Assembly (NCBI GenBank): GCA_027068915.1 | Contig: JAMOLT010000048.1 | Coordinates: forward strand, 1-64,000 | Reading direction: 5' to 3' | Origin: Sedimenticola sp. | Lineage (GTDB): Bacteria; Pseudomonadota; Gammaproteobacteria; Chromatiales; Chromatiaceae | Length of the DNA stretch: 64,000 nucleotides | Shown here: one piece after another, positions 1 through 7,876 of the stretch | Layout of the letters: each line of letters begins with the position of its first letter | Numbering within the stretch: the first letter of the stretch is position 1 | Made by a program: the position numbers and the translations under genes | Notes under the pieces: generated by a model | What the model was told of the DNA's origin: nothing | The model's input: the letters and a program-made list of their open reading frames with translations, nothing else | Databases searched by the model: none

Positions 1-126
1 CAGGCGCTGGAGCACGCCATGATTCAGTCCATCAGCGGCCTGCCTTTCGACCCCCGGCACTGGAAGCAACGACCCTACAGGCACCCACACCACACAGCTT
101 CTGCTGTGGCATTGGTTGGCGGGGGC
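1..126 (+). pseudogene. comM: comM (yifB) 5' part, interrupted by a Tn7-like transposon
   Basis: Frame 1 reads without a stop from the window edge and ends in HHTASAVALVGGG, the conserved segment that in ComM/YifB (Mg-chelatase-like AAA+ protein) precedes SNPRPGEIS. ComM is known as a branch-migration helicase that promotes integration of DNA during natural transformation. The reading frame is broken after base 126 by the transposon; translation would run on into the terminal repeat and stop at TAA 160-162. The matching 3' part begins at 31466 and joins in frame when the element and one copy of the 5-bp duplication are removed. The N-terminal portion with the Walker A motif lies outside the window. 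Confidence 0.93.
122..126. repeat. Target-site duplication, left copy (GGGGC)
   Basis: GGGGC directly precedes the terminal TGTCATTT at 127. The same five bases follow the terminal ACA at 31465. Five-base duplications are the rule for Tn7-type (TnsB/TniA) transposition. Confidence 0.92.
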
Positions 127-151
127 TGTCATTTCGCATTAATTATGCGAC
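127..151 (+). repeat. Left terminal inverted repeat
   Basis: The sequence begins TGTCATTTCGCATTAATTAT and matches the reverse complement of 31441-31465 at all 25 positions; the match ends at base 152. It overlaps the outermost TnsB-type repeat. Confidence 0.94.
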
Positions 152-174
152 TGATGCATTAATTATGCGACTGA
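135..174 (+). repeat. Two tandem 20-bp TnsB-type binding sites, left end
   Basis: Two head-to-tail 20-bp units, 135-154 and 155-174, differ only in the first base (C/T): YGCATTAATTATGCGACTGA. Their core GCATTAATTATGCGAC is the reverse complement of the repeats at the other end. TnsB-family transposases bind arrays of sites of about 20 bp at both ends, so these are read as TnsB sites. No further copies were seen inward. Confidence 0.85.
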
Positions 175-278
175 GAAATTTCTAGCAATTTACCGACCGG
201 AATCACTCAAGAGCTGCAGATTAGCCCCTTGTGCTGGTAAGACCTTATCTTTGTAGTGCAGGGCTATTTCAGAAAATT

Positions 279-444
279 CTACAGCTGTGCCGTCTCGGTC
301 TGGTACCTGTCAATCCCTTGATTGCGTCGTAGTTCACGAATTATGGTGCTTGGAGAGCGCCCCATCTCCCGAGCCTAGCTGCTTCAGGGCCGAAACCTGG
401 TATCGTTCCTCTTGAGTCAGCTGCCTGTAGTACCTCACATGCAT
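279..444 (-). pseudogene. IS30-family transposase remnant (N-terminal piece)
   Basis: Reading leftward from ATG 444, the translation begins MHVRYYRQLTQEERYQVSAL, the typical start of IS30-family transposases. After a frame change near 370 it continues as AREMGRSPSTIIRELRRNQG, the IS30 helix-turn-helix segment, and ends at TAG 279-281. Several codons are missing between the two pieces and no catalytic domain remains. This is a short decayed relic lodged between the left end and the first cargo gene. Confidence 0.8.
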
Positions 445-811
445 GCCAGTCTAGTCTAGGGGTCAGAGTCGGCCATTCTAGGCCGCAACTAACTCCTCTT
501 CGACTCCAGGCGTTGCAGTTATTCTTTGAATTCAGGGGGAATTCAACTCAATACGTCGAGGAACCCTTATTCTATGAACTCAGGCAGCTAAGATGTTATA
601 GGTTCTATTTCACTTTTCTCTTTCCGATTATTCCCGCTAGAATAAGAGGATCCTTGTTTTAACTCTTTAGATCTATTTTTTGCAGATTCATATATTCCAT
701 TAATATTTCTCTTAGAGAAATGCTGTATAAAATTATTTCGTTCGCTTTCATTGCACATATTAAACTCCATCTGCACTAATACCATCACAAACATTAGCAT
801 TAGTTTAAACG
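445..811. other. Non-coding stretch, nothing recognised
   Basis: No convincing reading frame or RNA is seen. The segment lies between the IS30 relic and the 3' end of the AvcD-like gene and probably holds decayed insertion debris and that gene's 3' untranslated region. Confidence 0.4.
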
Positions 812-2314
812 TTATTTGTTAACATCAATCTCATCATAAATAGCGTCAAGACGCGCATTAAACTCGATTTTGCTTTGCGCCCCAACTGGAAATAGCTGAG
901 TCCTACTACGATCATTATCAACAAACATACCATCTGCCTTCCGTTCAACATCAGAAGATGAGAAAAACTGACCATACCTTCTAGGAGCAACTCCTTTATA
1001 AGAATCAAAAACCAGTTTATCTATAACCCTGTCTTTGGATGCATCGCTTATTGAGTCAGTATGCAATTGGCGCGCAAGACTTTTATCATAGGGCTCTAAA
1101 TAAACCAACCTCTTTATTCCCGCACCAACAATGTGTTTAGCACAATTATGGCATGGATATGTTGTGCAATATAAAGTAGCGCCAGCCAACCCTTTCACCC
1201 CTTTCCTTGCAACAGAAAGTATAGCTTCCATTTCAGCATGTATAGAGCGAGAAAATTCTAGCAATTTTTTTACCCTAGACTTACTCAACACTTCAAAAAG
1301 ATCTCTTTCTAACTCCGCAGAAATATCTGCGCATTTTTCCTTGAATATCTTATTGAAACTACCCAAAATATCTTGAATTATTTTATCCTTTTCGTTATCG
1401 TTGTAACATTTTGCGCCGTGCGCCCAACACCTTTTATCTGGAATAGAATTGCCCGCACTATAAAGACCACCTAAATATTTAGGGACATCATTATAACCAG
1501 TCGCAATAATCTCACCTTTCTCTGAATATATAGATGCACCAACTTGGCGAGATAGGCATGCAGATTTTAAAGATGCTAGAAAAGCCATATTCATACCATC
1601 TTCATCCATGCGAGGAGTATCAATGCCAGTTCTGAATATGAGTCTCAATAACCTTTCAGATTCTTTTGGGATCTCATCCTTTGTGTCAAAATTATTCTCG
1701 AAGAAATAATCAGACTCAACAATTGTATCTATAGAATGCTGACCATAGCTTCCTTGCTGCTCACCTTCATCAGCAGCAGATATTTCTTCATATTCATCCT
1801 TAGTATAATTTTTTCTTTCAATGAGCCTATTCTTCCTAATTCCTCCATCAGCCATAACACCTATAAGGTAAAATGCATCCCCAAAAACCTTCCTAAAGAA
1901 AGCAGCTTCAGCGGGATTCTTTAAACTATCAATGATATATGCCTTCCTACCATCCATTCCCTCATCTTTTTTTAAATCCTTGTATATAAAATCAGAAAAA
2001 ACAGCCTTAGCAATAAAATCCTCGCCACCTCGCTCTCGTAGATAATTACCTCTTCTTTGCAATTCCTTTGCTCTATTTGCCTTTTCCAATCCATCTACAG
2101 ATCCAGCACTCTTATCATCTGAATATTCAGTATAATGAGAAACAAGTACCATGTCGGTTACATCTATAAGCTCTGTTTTGTACCCGTACGTGTATAACTC
2201 TTGGTTTAGTTTGTCACGAACAAAGGACACACCAGATCCTATTTTTCCAGATAGCGCAAAAACAATAACTGGACTAAGCAGATCTTTTTCGCGAATAGCA
2301 CCAATGGATTCCAT
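812..2314 (-). CDS. avcD: AvcD-type anti-phage dCTP/dCMP deaminase
   Basis: This 500-residue protein has two domains. The N-terminal part is P-loop-kinase-like, with GKIGSGVS at residues 23-30; a Val sits where Walker A normally has the invariant Lys. The C-terminal part is a zinc-dependent cytidine/dCMP deaminase with H359-A-E361 and P-C388-x2-C391. This architecture matches AvcD/DCD defence proteins, which deaminate deoxycytidine nucleotides during phage infection and deplete the phage nucleotide pool. In Vibrio cholerae the enzyme is held inactive by the small RNA AvcI made just upstream. The gene looks distinctly A+T-richer than the chromosomal genes at the right of the window, as expected for transposon cargo. 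A plain housekeeping dCMP deaminase would lack the N-terminal kinase-like domain. Confidence 0.85.
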   Translation of the reverse strand: MESIGAIREKDLLSPVIVFALSGKIGSGVSFVRDKLNQELYTYGYKTELIDVTDMVLVSHYTEYSDDKSAGSVDGLEKANRAKELQRRGNYLRERGGEDFIAKAVFSDFIYKDLKKDEGMDGRKAYIIDSLKNPAEAAFFRKVFGDAFYLIGVMADGGIRKNRLIERKNYTKDEYEEISAADEGEQQGSYGQHSIDTIVESDYFFENNFDTKDEIPKESERLLRLIFRTGIDTPRMDEDGMNMAFLASLKSACLSRQVGASIYSEKGEIIATGYNDVPKYLGGLYSAGNSIPDKRCWAHGAKCYNDNEKDKIIQDILGSFNKIFKEKCADISAELERDLFEVLSKSRVKKLLEFSRSIHAEMEAILSVARKGVKGLAGATLYCTTYPCHNCAKHIVGAGIKRLVYLEPYDKSLARQLHTDSISDASKDRVIDKLVFDSYKGVAPRRYGQFFSSSDVERKADGMFVDNDRSRTQLFPVGAQSKIEFNARLDAIYDEIDVNK

Positions 2315-2777
2315 AGTAATACCAACATCTATCCAAAAGTAAATATGAATCCTTACTTGAATTACCCACCAATCTCAACAATTCACAAAAAAACAATATG
2401 AAATAATGTGTGCTCTGATATCTTTGCGCACCTCTACAAAGATGAGTTGATATTCCGCTGAGTAAGCAGATAAATCATCAGGAACCACTTTGCCCGAAGC
2501 ACCTTCGTGGCGACAAAAATCGTACTGACGATCAGCGAAATATACCAATGGTAACAACCACATAAATATACCTCGCGTTTCTTGATATCTTGCGACACGT
2601 CTTATGCCACACTCAGGGTAAACAAATCCTTTGGCCAATGTGGCTTATGCAACGTCGAATAACACTACAGCTCTCTGGCATACTTCCCCAAAAACTTTGG
2701 CAAAATGAAAGCATATTTGGTCTTAAACCATGTTCTTTGGCTTTTCCATACCCTTGCCAACCCAACGATTCTACTTG
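2315..2777 (-). ncRNA. Possible AvcI-like RNA region upstream of avcD
   Basis: About 720 bp separate avcD from the next gene. On the avcD strand a perfect -10 box, TATAAT, lies at 2789-2784, giving a start near 2777. Between there and avcD no reading frame looks like a protein. AvcI antitoxin RNAs lie immediately upstream of avcD in known systems, so this is where one would be expected. I cannot match a specific AvcI sequence from memory; the call rests on position and the promoter-like box only. Confidence 0.3.
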
Positions 2778-2789
2778 CGTTCTATTATA

Positions 2790-3039
2790 GGCCATTTTCT
2801 GGAATCGCGGCCGAAAATTTTGGGTAATCATGCAAGCCTTTAGGAAAATCTATACCCCCCGAACGCTGCCCTCATCTAAATCATTTTTTTACCATAAACC
2901 CATGATAAACAACCAAAATACCTAAAAACTCTGCCCAATCTAAGTCCTACCGAGAGACTTTCCCCCTGTTCAATGGTGCCTCTCATTGGGTCCCCCTTTC
3001 GACAATTTGAGATTCGAATATCTTCCGGCATCCGTTGGA
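2790..3039. other. Non-coding, nothing recognised
   Basis: A+T-rich intergenic DNA lies between the putative avcD leader promoter and the 3' end of the ImmA/IrrE operon, both transcribed leftward. No terminator hairpin or reading frame is convincing. Confidence 0.4.
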
Positions 3040-3816
3040 TCATTCATTGAGCATGGTTTCATCATTCCACCACAGCAGGGTTAACACGCCTTTCCCAAGA
3101 CTACCAATGGAGTCCTCCACCAGAACATGATCCTCGGCACCCCGGTGATCGAACCACTCATCGGCGTCCACGTCCATCGGACCAAGTGAAAACGGATCAC
3201 CCTTCAACAACCGATGAGCGGCAGCACCATCTCCCGGGAATTTCCGAGGGACGAAATACTTGGGAACATCAATTCCACTCCAATACCAAGCCCAACCTTG
3301 GCGAGTATTGAAGACCACCATAGCCGGATAGGATCCCAACTCCACCAACCGAATGGCTGTGGCCGTCAGGCTGGTGCGGAACATATCGGCCAAATAGCGG
3401 ACACTTTCGAACGTCATTGGCATGCCCCGTGCGGCCGAATGAAACAGGCTTTTGGGCATCAGCAGCTCTGCAGCAAAACGGTTGGCCCGCGCCTCGCGGG
3501 TGTCGCCATGTTGCCGGGAAGCTCGGAGCTCACTACCATCACACAACTGCGCAATGGTGCCCCGATCCCACAACCAGTGTCCAAGCTCATGACCAAGGGA
3601 AAAACGCTGCCGTTGTTCCGACGAATCCTCATCCACCGTGATGATCGCCCGCTCGGCCGTACCAACAATTCGTGCGGCGCAACCGTCAAGCGGCTGATAT
3701 CTTACAAGCGCGCCAAAATGATACGCTATGGCCTCCAAGTCGATTTGTTCCGGGCGGATGATGCCAAGCTGGAGCAGCAACACGTCCGGGCGAATCCGAT
3801 GATCACTCCCCTTCAT
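3040..3816 (-). CDS. ImmA/IrrE-family metallopeptidase
   Basis: The 258-residue protein contains the zinc-peptidase motif HELGH (H76, E77, H80) followed by EARANRFAAELLMP, which supplies the third ligand and is characteristic of the ImmA/IrrE family. These proteases cleave repressors or regulators, for example in ICEBs1 and in the Deinococcus stress response. The start chosen is the ATG at 3816 (MKGSDHRIRP), which overlaps the end of the preceding gene by 14 bases; a longer frame opens further upstream but would lie inside that gene. It is the third gene of an overlapping operon with a sigma-like protein and a protein of unknown function, so its substrate may be one of these partners. That relation is inferred from gene order. 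Confidence 0.82.
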   Translation of the reverse strand: MKGSDHRIRPDVLLLQLGIIRPEQIDLEAIAYHFGALVRYQPLDGCAARIVGTAERAIITVDEDSSEQRQRFSLGHELGHWLWDRGTIAQLCDGSELRASRQHGDTREARANRFAAELLMPKSLFHSAARGMPMTFESVRYLADMFRTSLTATAIRLVELGSYPAMVVFNTRQGWAWYWSGIDVPKYFVPRKFPGDGAAAHRLLKGDPFSLGPMDVDADEWFDHRGAEDHVLVEDSIGSLGKGVLTLLWWNDETMLNE

Positions 3817-4243
3817 CCGTTTCGTCCAGCAATCCCAACTCACCAAGATTTTCCAAGATACCCTCGATGTCTTGATCGGATAGGTCATCCGCATCACGAA
3901 AAGCCATCATCAAGGCCGGATCCAGCAATCCCGGGCACGTCCTCAACCGATCGAACACAGCCCGGCGTTCCTCCACAGTATCGGGAAGACGGAAAGCGAT
4001 TTTCGATGTACCACCTTCATCCAGTGCTTTTCTGGATAATTCGACCAGGGATTGCTTTGGCACGGTCACCTTTGAGGAGATGAGTTCAGCGACCCAGGCC
4101 GCTTCAGTTTCCAGGTCTGTGTCCGCCTCATGGAACGATTGGCGCAATTCCTCTTCGGACATCGCCATCACGGACTCGACCGCATCGTCGATCAGGGTTT
4201 CCAGTTTTTGGCTGGATGTTCGTTTGGCGTTCATTTGTGTCAT
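3803..4243 (-). CDS. Unknown acidic protein between sigma-like and ImmA/IrrE genes
   Basis: The 146-residue, strongly acidic protein (C-terminus LLDETDEGE) has no motif I recognise. Its ATG overlaps the stop of the sigma-like gene by four bases (ATGA), and its own end overlaps the ImmA/IrrE gene, so the three are translationally coupled. A second ATG three codons downstream (4234) is an alternative start. By position it could be an anti-sigma/antitoxin-type partner or the peptidase substrate, but this is a guess from context. Confidence 0.7.
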   Translation of the reverse strand: MTQMNAKRTSSQKLETLIDDAVESVMAMSEEELRQSFHEADTDLETEAAWVAELISSKVTVPKQSLVELSRKALDEGGTSKIAFRLPDTVEERRAVFDRLRTCPGLLDPALMMAFRDADDLSDQDIEGILENLGELGLLDETDEGE

Positions 4244-4794
4244 TCCTCTGGAATGATGTTGGTGATTTTCCGCGTGTAGCGCCGTCTGGCGGCTTCATAC
4301 TGCTTCGCACTTAAATTGAATTGGCGCTGAATCTCACAGCCTGTCATACCCTCGGCCCGTCCCATGGCCACGCCGAGCACTTCTGGATCGGAAGATAAGG
4401 CACCGAATATCCGATCCAGAAGCTGCTCTGCATGGAGACCATTTTCCATGGTAGGCGAGGTCGCGGCATTCACAACCGAGCCCGCCAGTGACTGCTGTTC
4501 CCTCTTGGCGTGATCAAGAACGACCTTCCGGTGCTTGAGTTCGGCATTAACGATACTTTTCATCGCCATATCGAGCACTCGAATCGCATCGATGCCGCGA
4601 GGCCATCCACGCACTCCCTCCAGCACCCTCACGACCGCTTCGTTCAACAACTCCTGCGATTCCAGTCCGGGCGACATAGAAACCCTATATTTGGCAATCT
4701 GCGCCAGTCTGGCGTGATCTTCCCGGTCAAGACTGGCGAGCAGCGCTTTCACTTCGGCCACTGTGTAGCAATCATCATCCTTGATCGTTTTCAT
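4240..4794 (-). CDS. Sigma-70-like (ECF-type) regulator
   Basis: The 184-residue protein resembles ECF sigma factors. Its N-terminal half (residues ~25-95) reads like region 2, and its C-terminal part (~140-180, GMTGCEIQRQFNLSAKQYEAARRR) like a region 4 helix-turn-helix. The segment ESQELLNEAVVRVLEG is typical of the start of region 2. It heads the three-gene operon with the acidic protein and the ImmA/IrrE peptidase. It is divergent from the DUF3892 gene across ~140 bp, so that gap should contain promoters for both directions. Whether it is an active sigma factor or a degenerate DNA-binding protein cannot be decided here. Confidence 0.6.
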   Translation of the reverse strand: MKTIKDDDCYTVAEVKALLASLDREDHARLAQIAKYRVSMSPGLESQELLNEAVVRVLEGVRGWPRGIDAIRVLDMAMKSIVNAELKHRKVVLDHAKREQQSLAGSVVNAATSPTMENGLHAEQLLDRIFGALSSDPEVLGVAMGRAEGMTGCEIQRQFNLSAKQYEAARRRYTRKITNIIPEE

Positions 4795-4935
4795 CTCTCC
4801 ATACCCTGATATATATGCTCTTGAGCGGCGGTGTTTCGGAAATATTTTTTTCGATGTCCAGAAAACCTGTTTTGGGGAGCATACAACAATAGGGATACCA
4901 AGTTAATTCCCATGACAACCATAGGAGATTGGAAA

Positions 4936-5202
4936 ATGATTACTCAAAGACGCGTCACGCGCACCCAAAAAGACAACGATGGCGACATTTTGGCCTTGTG
5001 TGATCCCAGGCAGTATTGGTCGCCAGTGGAAAAAAACGACGCCATTCGGCAAATAGAATCCGGGTTGTACGGCTATTACGTGGATTGGCCGGACGGTATC
5101 CGCACCGAAATACGGGTGGTCCAGGGCCAGAAAGGCAAATACCTCCGGACAGATAAGGATGGTACCACCCGCAACAACCTGGACGATCTACCCAATTGCT
5201 GA
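4936..5202 (+). CDS. DUF3892-type small protein
   Basis: The 88-residue product starts MITQRRVTRTQKDNDGDILA and shows the DUF3892 pattern: a call-and-response of 'gdI.alc' followed by 'W.pv.k.dai..Ie.g...Y.v'. The start at 4936 has a good Shine-Dalgarno sequence, AGGAG at 4923-4927. The frame is open further upstream but without such a signal. Function unknown. It is followed 25 bases later by a DUF2188 protein, and such small proteins often occur together on mobile DNA. Confidence 0.7.
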   Translation: MITQRRVTRTQKDNDGDILALCDPRQYWSPVEKNDAIRQIESGLYGYYVDWPDGIRTEIRVVQGQKGKYLRTDKDGTTRNNLDDLPNC

Positions 5203-5227
5203 ACACACCATAACGAGGTACAAAGCC

Positions 5228-5467
5228 ATGACAAAGAAAAGAGATATCCATGTGGTTCCCCATCCCGATGGTGGCTGGGCGACCAAGCGGGAAGGCGCAC
5301 AACGCGCGGGTTCGATTCACCCCACCCAAAAGGAAGCCCTTGATGCGGCCAGGAACACCGCTCGCCGGGAAAAAGTGGAGGTGGTCACTCACGGAAGGAA
5401 TGGCCGCATACGGGACAGTGACAGCTACGGCAACGATCCTTTTCCACCCAAGGACAAAAAGCACTAG
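5228..5467 (+). CDS. DUF2188-type small protein
   Basis: The 79-residue protein begins MTKKRDIHVVPHPDGGWATK and has the DUF2188 signature, a beta-hairpin-like 'hVvp.pdGgW.vk..ga.ra....TqkeAl..Ar..A', ending in a Gly/Asp-rich segment (RIRDSDSYGNDP). The start at 5228 follows the weak ribosome-binding sequence ACGAGG. Function unknown. It is co-directional with DUF3892 upstream and the nuclease gene 43 bases downstream, so the three may form one transcript. Confidence 0.75.
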   Translation: MTKKRDIHVVPHPDGGWATKREGAQRAGSIHPTQKEALDAARNTARREKVEVVTHGRNGRIRDSDSYGNDPFPPKDKKH

Positions 5468-5510
5468 CAGCCAGAATGAAACAGAAGCCTCTGACCAGGA
5501 AATATCCCAA

Positions 5511-6062
5511 ATGAACACGGATACTCCCGACCATGAGCCAGGGGTGGTATCCGTGGTAAATGCTTGCAACCCCGCGTCGGTGCTCATGATTGGCACGCTG
5601 ATGGCCATGTTGTTGTTTTCCCTGGCCGTTCAGGCCGGGGAATCGCTCACTGGCAAAGCCGTGCGAATCATTGATGGTGACACACTGGTGCTACTGAATG
5701 AAGACAACCAACAGATTCGGATTCGGCTTGCCGGCATCGACACGCCCGAAAGGAAACAACCCTTCGGCAAACGGGCCAAGCGAGCACTTGCCGAACTTGC
5801 GGCAGGGAAAATCGTCATCGGTGATTGCCCTAAAACCGATCGCTACGGGCGGCGCATTTGCAAAATAGAGGTGGAGAGTGTTGATGTCGGATTGGAATTG
5901 ATCCGGCGTGGATTAGCTTGGCATTACAAAAAATATGCCCATGAGCAATCTCCCGAGGATCGGAAGGCCTACGCTGATTCAGAAGATCAAGCGAAGAAAA
6001 ACCGAATAGGCCTGTGGACCGATCCATCCCCCGTACCGCCTTGGCAATGGCGACACCGTTGA
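5511..6062 (+). CDS. Staphylococcal-nuclease-like (thermonuclease) protein, exported
   Basis: The 183-residue protein has an SNase fold sequence. It contains VRIIDGDTLVLL, then IRIRLAGIDTPERKQPFGKRAK, then TDRYGRRICKI and IGLWTDPSPVPPWQWR. These match the calcium-binding Asp, catalytic Arg/Glu region and C-terminal WR of secreted thermonucleases. A hydrophobic stretch MIGTLMAMLLFSLAVQAGES (from 5586) looks like a signal peptide, so the ATG at 5586 is an alternative start. The ATG at 5511 has AGGA nine bases upstream and adds 25 polar residues. The product probably degrades DNA or RNA outside the cytoplasm. It lies between the small DUF genes and the TnsE-like gene, all transcribed rightward. 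Confidence 0.82.
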   Translation: MNTDTPDHEPGVVSVVNACNPASVLMIGTLMAMLLFSLAVQAGESLTGKAVRIIDGDTLVLLNEDNQQIRIRLAGIDTPERKQPFGKRAKRALAELAAGKIVIGDCPKTDRYGRRICKIEVESVDVGLELIRRGLAWHYKKYAHEQSPEDRKAYADSEDQAKKNRIGLWTDPSPVPPWQWRHR

Positions 6063-6118
6063 ACTCAGGATAAATCGCTCAAATCCAGGATCCTGACTCT
6101 ATTTTCCAACAATCCATC

Positions 6119-7876
6119 ATGCCATCCCTCGCATCACTCACCATCAATAGTTTTCCGAAAGACGATCACATCTGGCGGCTGACATGGCTTGCCGGTCTGG
6201 AATACAACCCACAAGTACCAAGTGAATTGTTGGTGAATGTCGTCCTGGAAAAACTCTCGGCAAATACAGAAAACCTTCCAACCACATTGAACCAAGCCCA
6301 CGGAACAGGGATCTACCGCATCTACCAGGTGGGCGTCGGTGCGCTACCGATTCTGACCATTGGCGCCTTATGGAAAAACGGGCTACAGCAAACTTCGCCC
6401 AAATACAAACTAAAACGATTCAATAACTTGCAGTATTCCAAATCAACCATGGATCTGATGAAGGCCGGCAGTAAGATTGGGGAGAATGAATACCTCATTC
6501 CCCCTTACGTCCATAAACTGGGCATTCCGAAGGCGGGAAACACCTGGGTACTAACGCTGCGCCATGGCGACGACCCTCATGGAATCATCATCCCCGCCAT
6601 GGAGGTGGTGCGATTTTTCTACTGCAACTCCACACTGACAGCCCAAACCATCCTAAGTAGGGGGTGTCCGGAATGCCTGGACAGGTTTATCGATCACCAG
6701 CTTTCCGGCATCGACGACGGCACCTGCCATATCGCGTTGCTGCCGGGAATGCTGAACGCCGATGTGAGGCTATGCGCGGCTCTCATGTCCTCCCGATATG
6801 CCTGCAAAGCAACCAATTTCATTTATCAAAGCTTCCTGGAGAATCAGCACAAGGATGGAGTGGGTTCTCCGAAAGCTTTCCCACCCTTCTCTGGTGCAGG
6901 TCGATTGACGCTGCGGGGTATCACCTTCCATTCAGGCGGTCATCTTCGGTTTCTCGCCTACAAAATTATTTCCTCCAATTTCCCTTTACCCGTCAACAAT
7001 ATTGTTCAGATCGAAAAACATTGGCCCGAAAAAGAGCAATCGGAGAACGGTGCTGATCGTAGAAGAATAAAACGTGATCGAAAAATACCCAACCGAGAAT
7101 CCGATCAGATGATCTTGGTGCAACATGAAGAACCAAACATCTCCGGTTCACGGCTCTACCGCCTACAAGATGAAACTCGTTTCCTAGACGATATACCCGT
7201 TGAAATAGTTTCAGAGGAAATGAGCCCCACGGATACGATGGTGACAATTCAAAACAATGACGAAATGACGACACAACTATCGACCGGACAAGGCACCTGG
7301 GGCAACACGCAATCCGCTGGCATCACCTTTGGTGGTCGTCCCGACGAACCTGAAGATCAACGTGAACGCATCCGTCATCCCGCTGTACCAGCCACTTTCG
7401 AAAACTTCATTGACAAACTGGAAACCCTTCACCGGAACCACGGCATGGAATGGAAGATTGTCATTGGTTCGAACGAATATGTGCCTCACGAAACCGGAGA
7501 TCGTTCGTTGTTCCCCACGTATAACCGGGGAGAACATCTGCCTTGGTCGTATCTAGATAAAACCACGGGGAGTCGCCGACAAGTACTGATCGCCAAGATA
7601 TCGTTCCAAGATAAAGCATTCTATCTCCTGGAGTTTCAGCGAAGACCTAGAAGCAAGGAAAGATTCGCGATGCCCATGGTTTGGCCCAAGGAATCTTATC
7701 CGAAGGATGAATTACACTTCTTGAGCAAGGTTCTTGTGGCCTACGCGGAGAGGAAGGGATGCCCTCTATCCGGTTCCATCTCATATTGCGGTGAGAAACG
7801 GTTCCGCCACAACTTCAAATCGGCCGAGTCGTTCGCATTCACTGTAGACCGATTTCTAACCAATTGGGTGCAGTAG
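6119..7876 (+). CDS. tnsE: TnsE-like transposition protein
   Basis: The 585-residue protein resembles Tn7 TnsE in length and layout as far as I recall that sequence. It has an N-terminal W-containing strand segment. Around residue 155-175 it has GIIIPAMEVVRFFYCNSTL, comparable to the 'hIPqlElaRslFl' region of TnsE. A polar linker of ~100 residues follows, then TGQGTWGNTQSAGITFGG (~385-405). The C-terminal domain holds VLIAKISFQDKAFYLLEFQR and a terminal region rich in basic and aromatic residues. TnsE directs Tn7 into conjugating plasmids and replicating DNA by contacting the sliding clamp. Here it is separated from tnsABC-tniQ by the defence cargo and faces the other way, unlike Tn7. The match was made by eye; the function is therefore tentative. 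Confidence 0.6.
   Translation: MPSLASLTINSFPKDDHIWRLTWLAGLEYNPQVPSELLVNVVLEKLSANTENLPTTLNQAHGTGIYRIYQVGVGALPILTIGALWKNGLQQTSPKYKLKRFNNLQYSKSTMDLMKAGSKIGENEYLIPPYVHKLGIPKAGNTWVLTLRHGDDPHGIIIPAMEVVRFFYCNSTLTAQTILSRGCPECLDRFIDHQLSGIDDGTCHIALLPGMLNADVRLCAALMSSRYACKATNFIYQSFLENQHKDGVGSPKAFPPFSGAGRLTLRGITFHSGGHLRFLAYKIISSNFPLPVNNIVQIEKHWPEKEQSENGADRRRIKRDRKIPNRESDQMILVQHEEPNISGSRLYRLQDETRFLDDIPVEIVSEEMSPTDTMVTIQNNDEMTTQLSTGQGTWGNTQSAGITFGGRPDEPEDQRERIRHPAVPATFENFIDKLETLHRNHGMEWKIVIGSNEYVPHETGDRSLFPTYNRGEHLPWSYLDKTTGSRRQVLIAKISFQDKAFYLLEFQRRPRSKERFAMPMVWPKESYPKDELHFLSKVLVAYAERKGCPLSGSISYCGEKRFRHNFKSAESFAFTVDRFLTNWVQ

Noticed and set aside
588-800. Short leftward reading frame (70 residues) downstream of avcD
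   Set aside because: Low-complexity, no ribosome-binding signal and no recognisable family; treated as chance in A+T-rich DNA.
2375-2638. 87-residue leftward frame between avcD and the ImmA operon
   Set aside because: It has a mixed composition and no family resemblance and lies where an AvcI-like RNA is expected; kept as possible non-coding RNA region.
3214-4083. 289-residue rightward frame opposite the ImmA/IrrE genes
   Set aside because: It is antisense to two genes with clear coding character, including the HELGH motif; a shadow frame.
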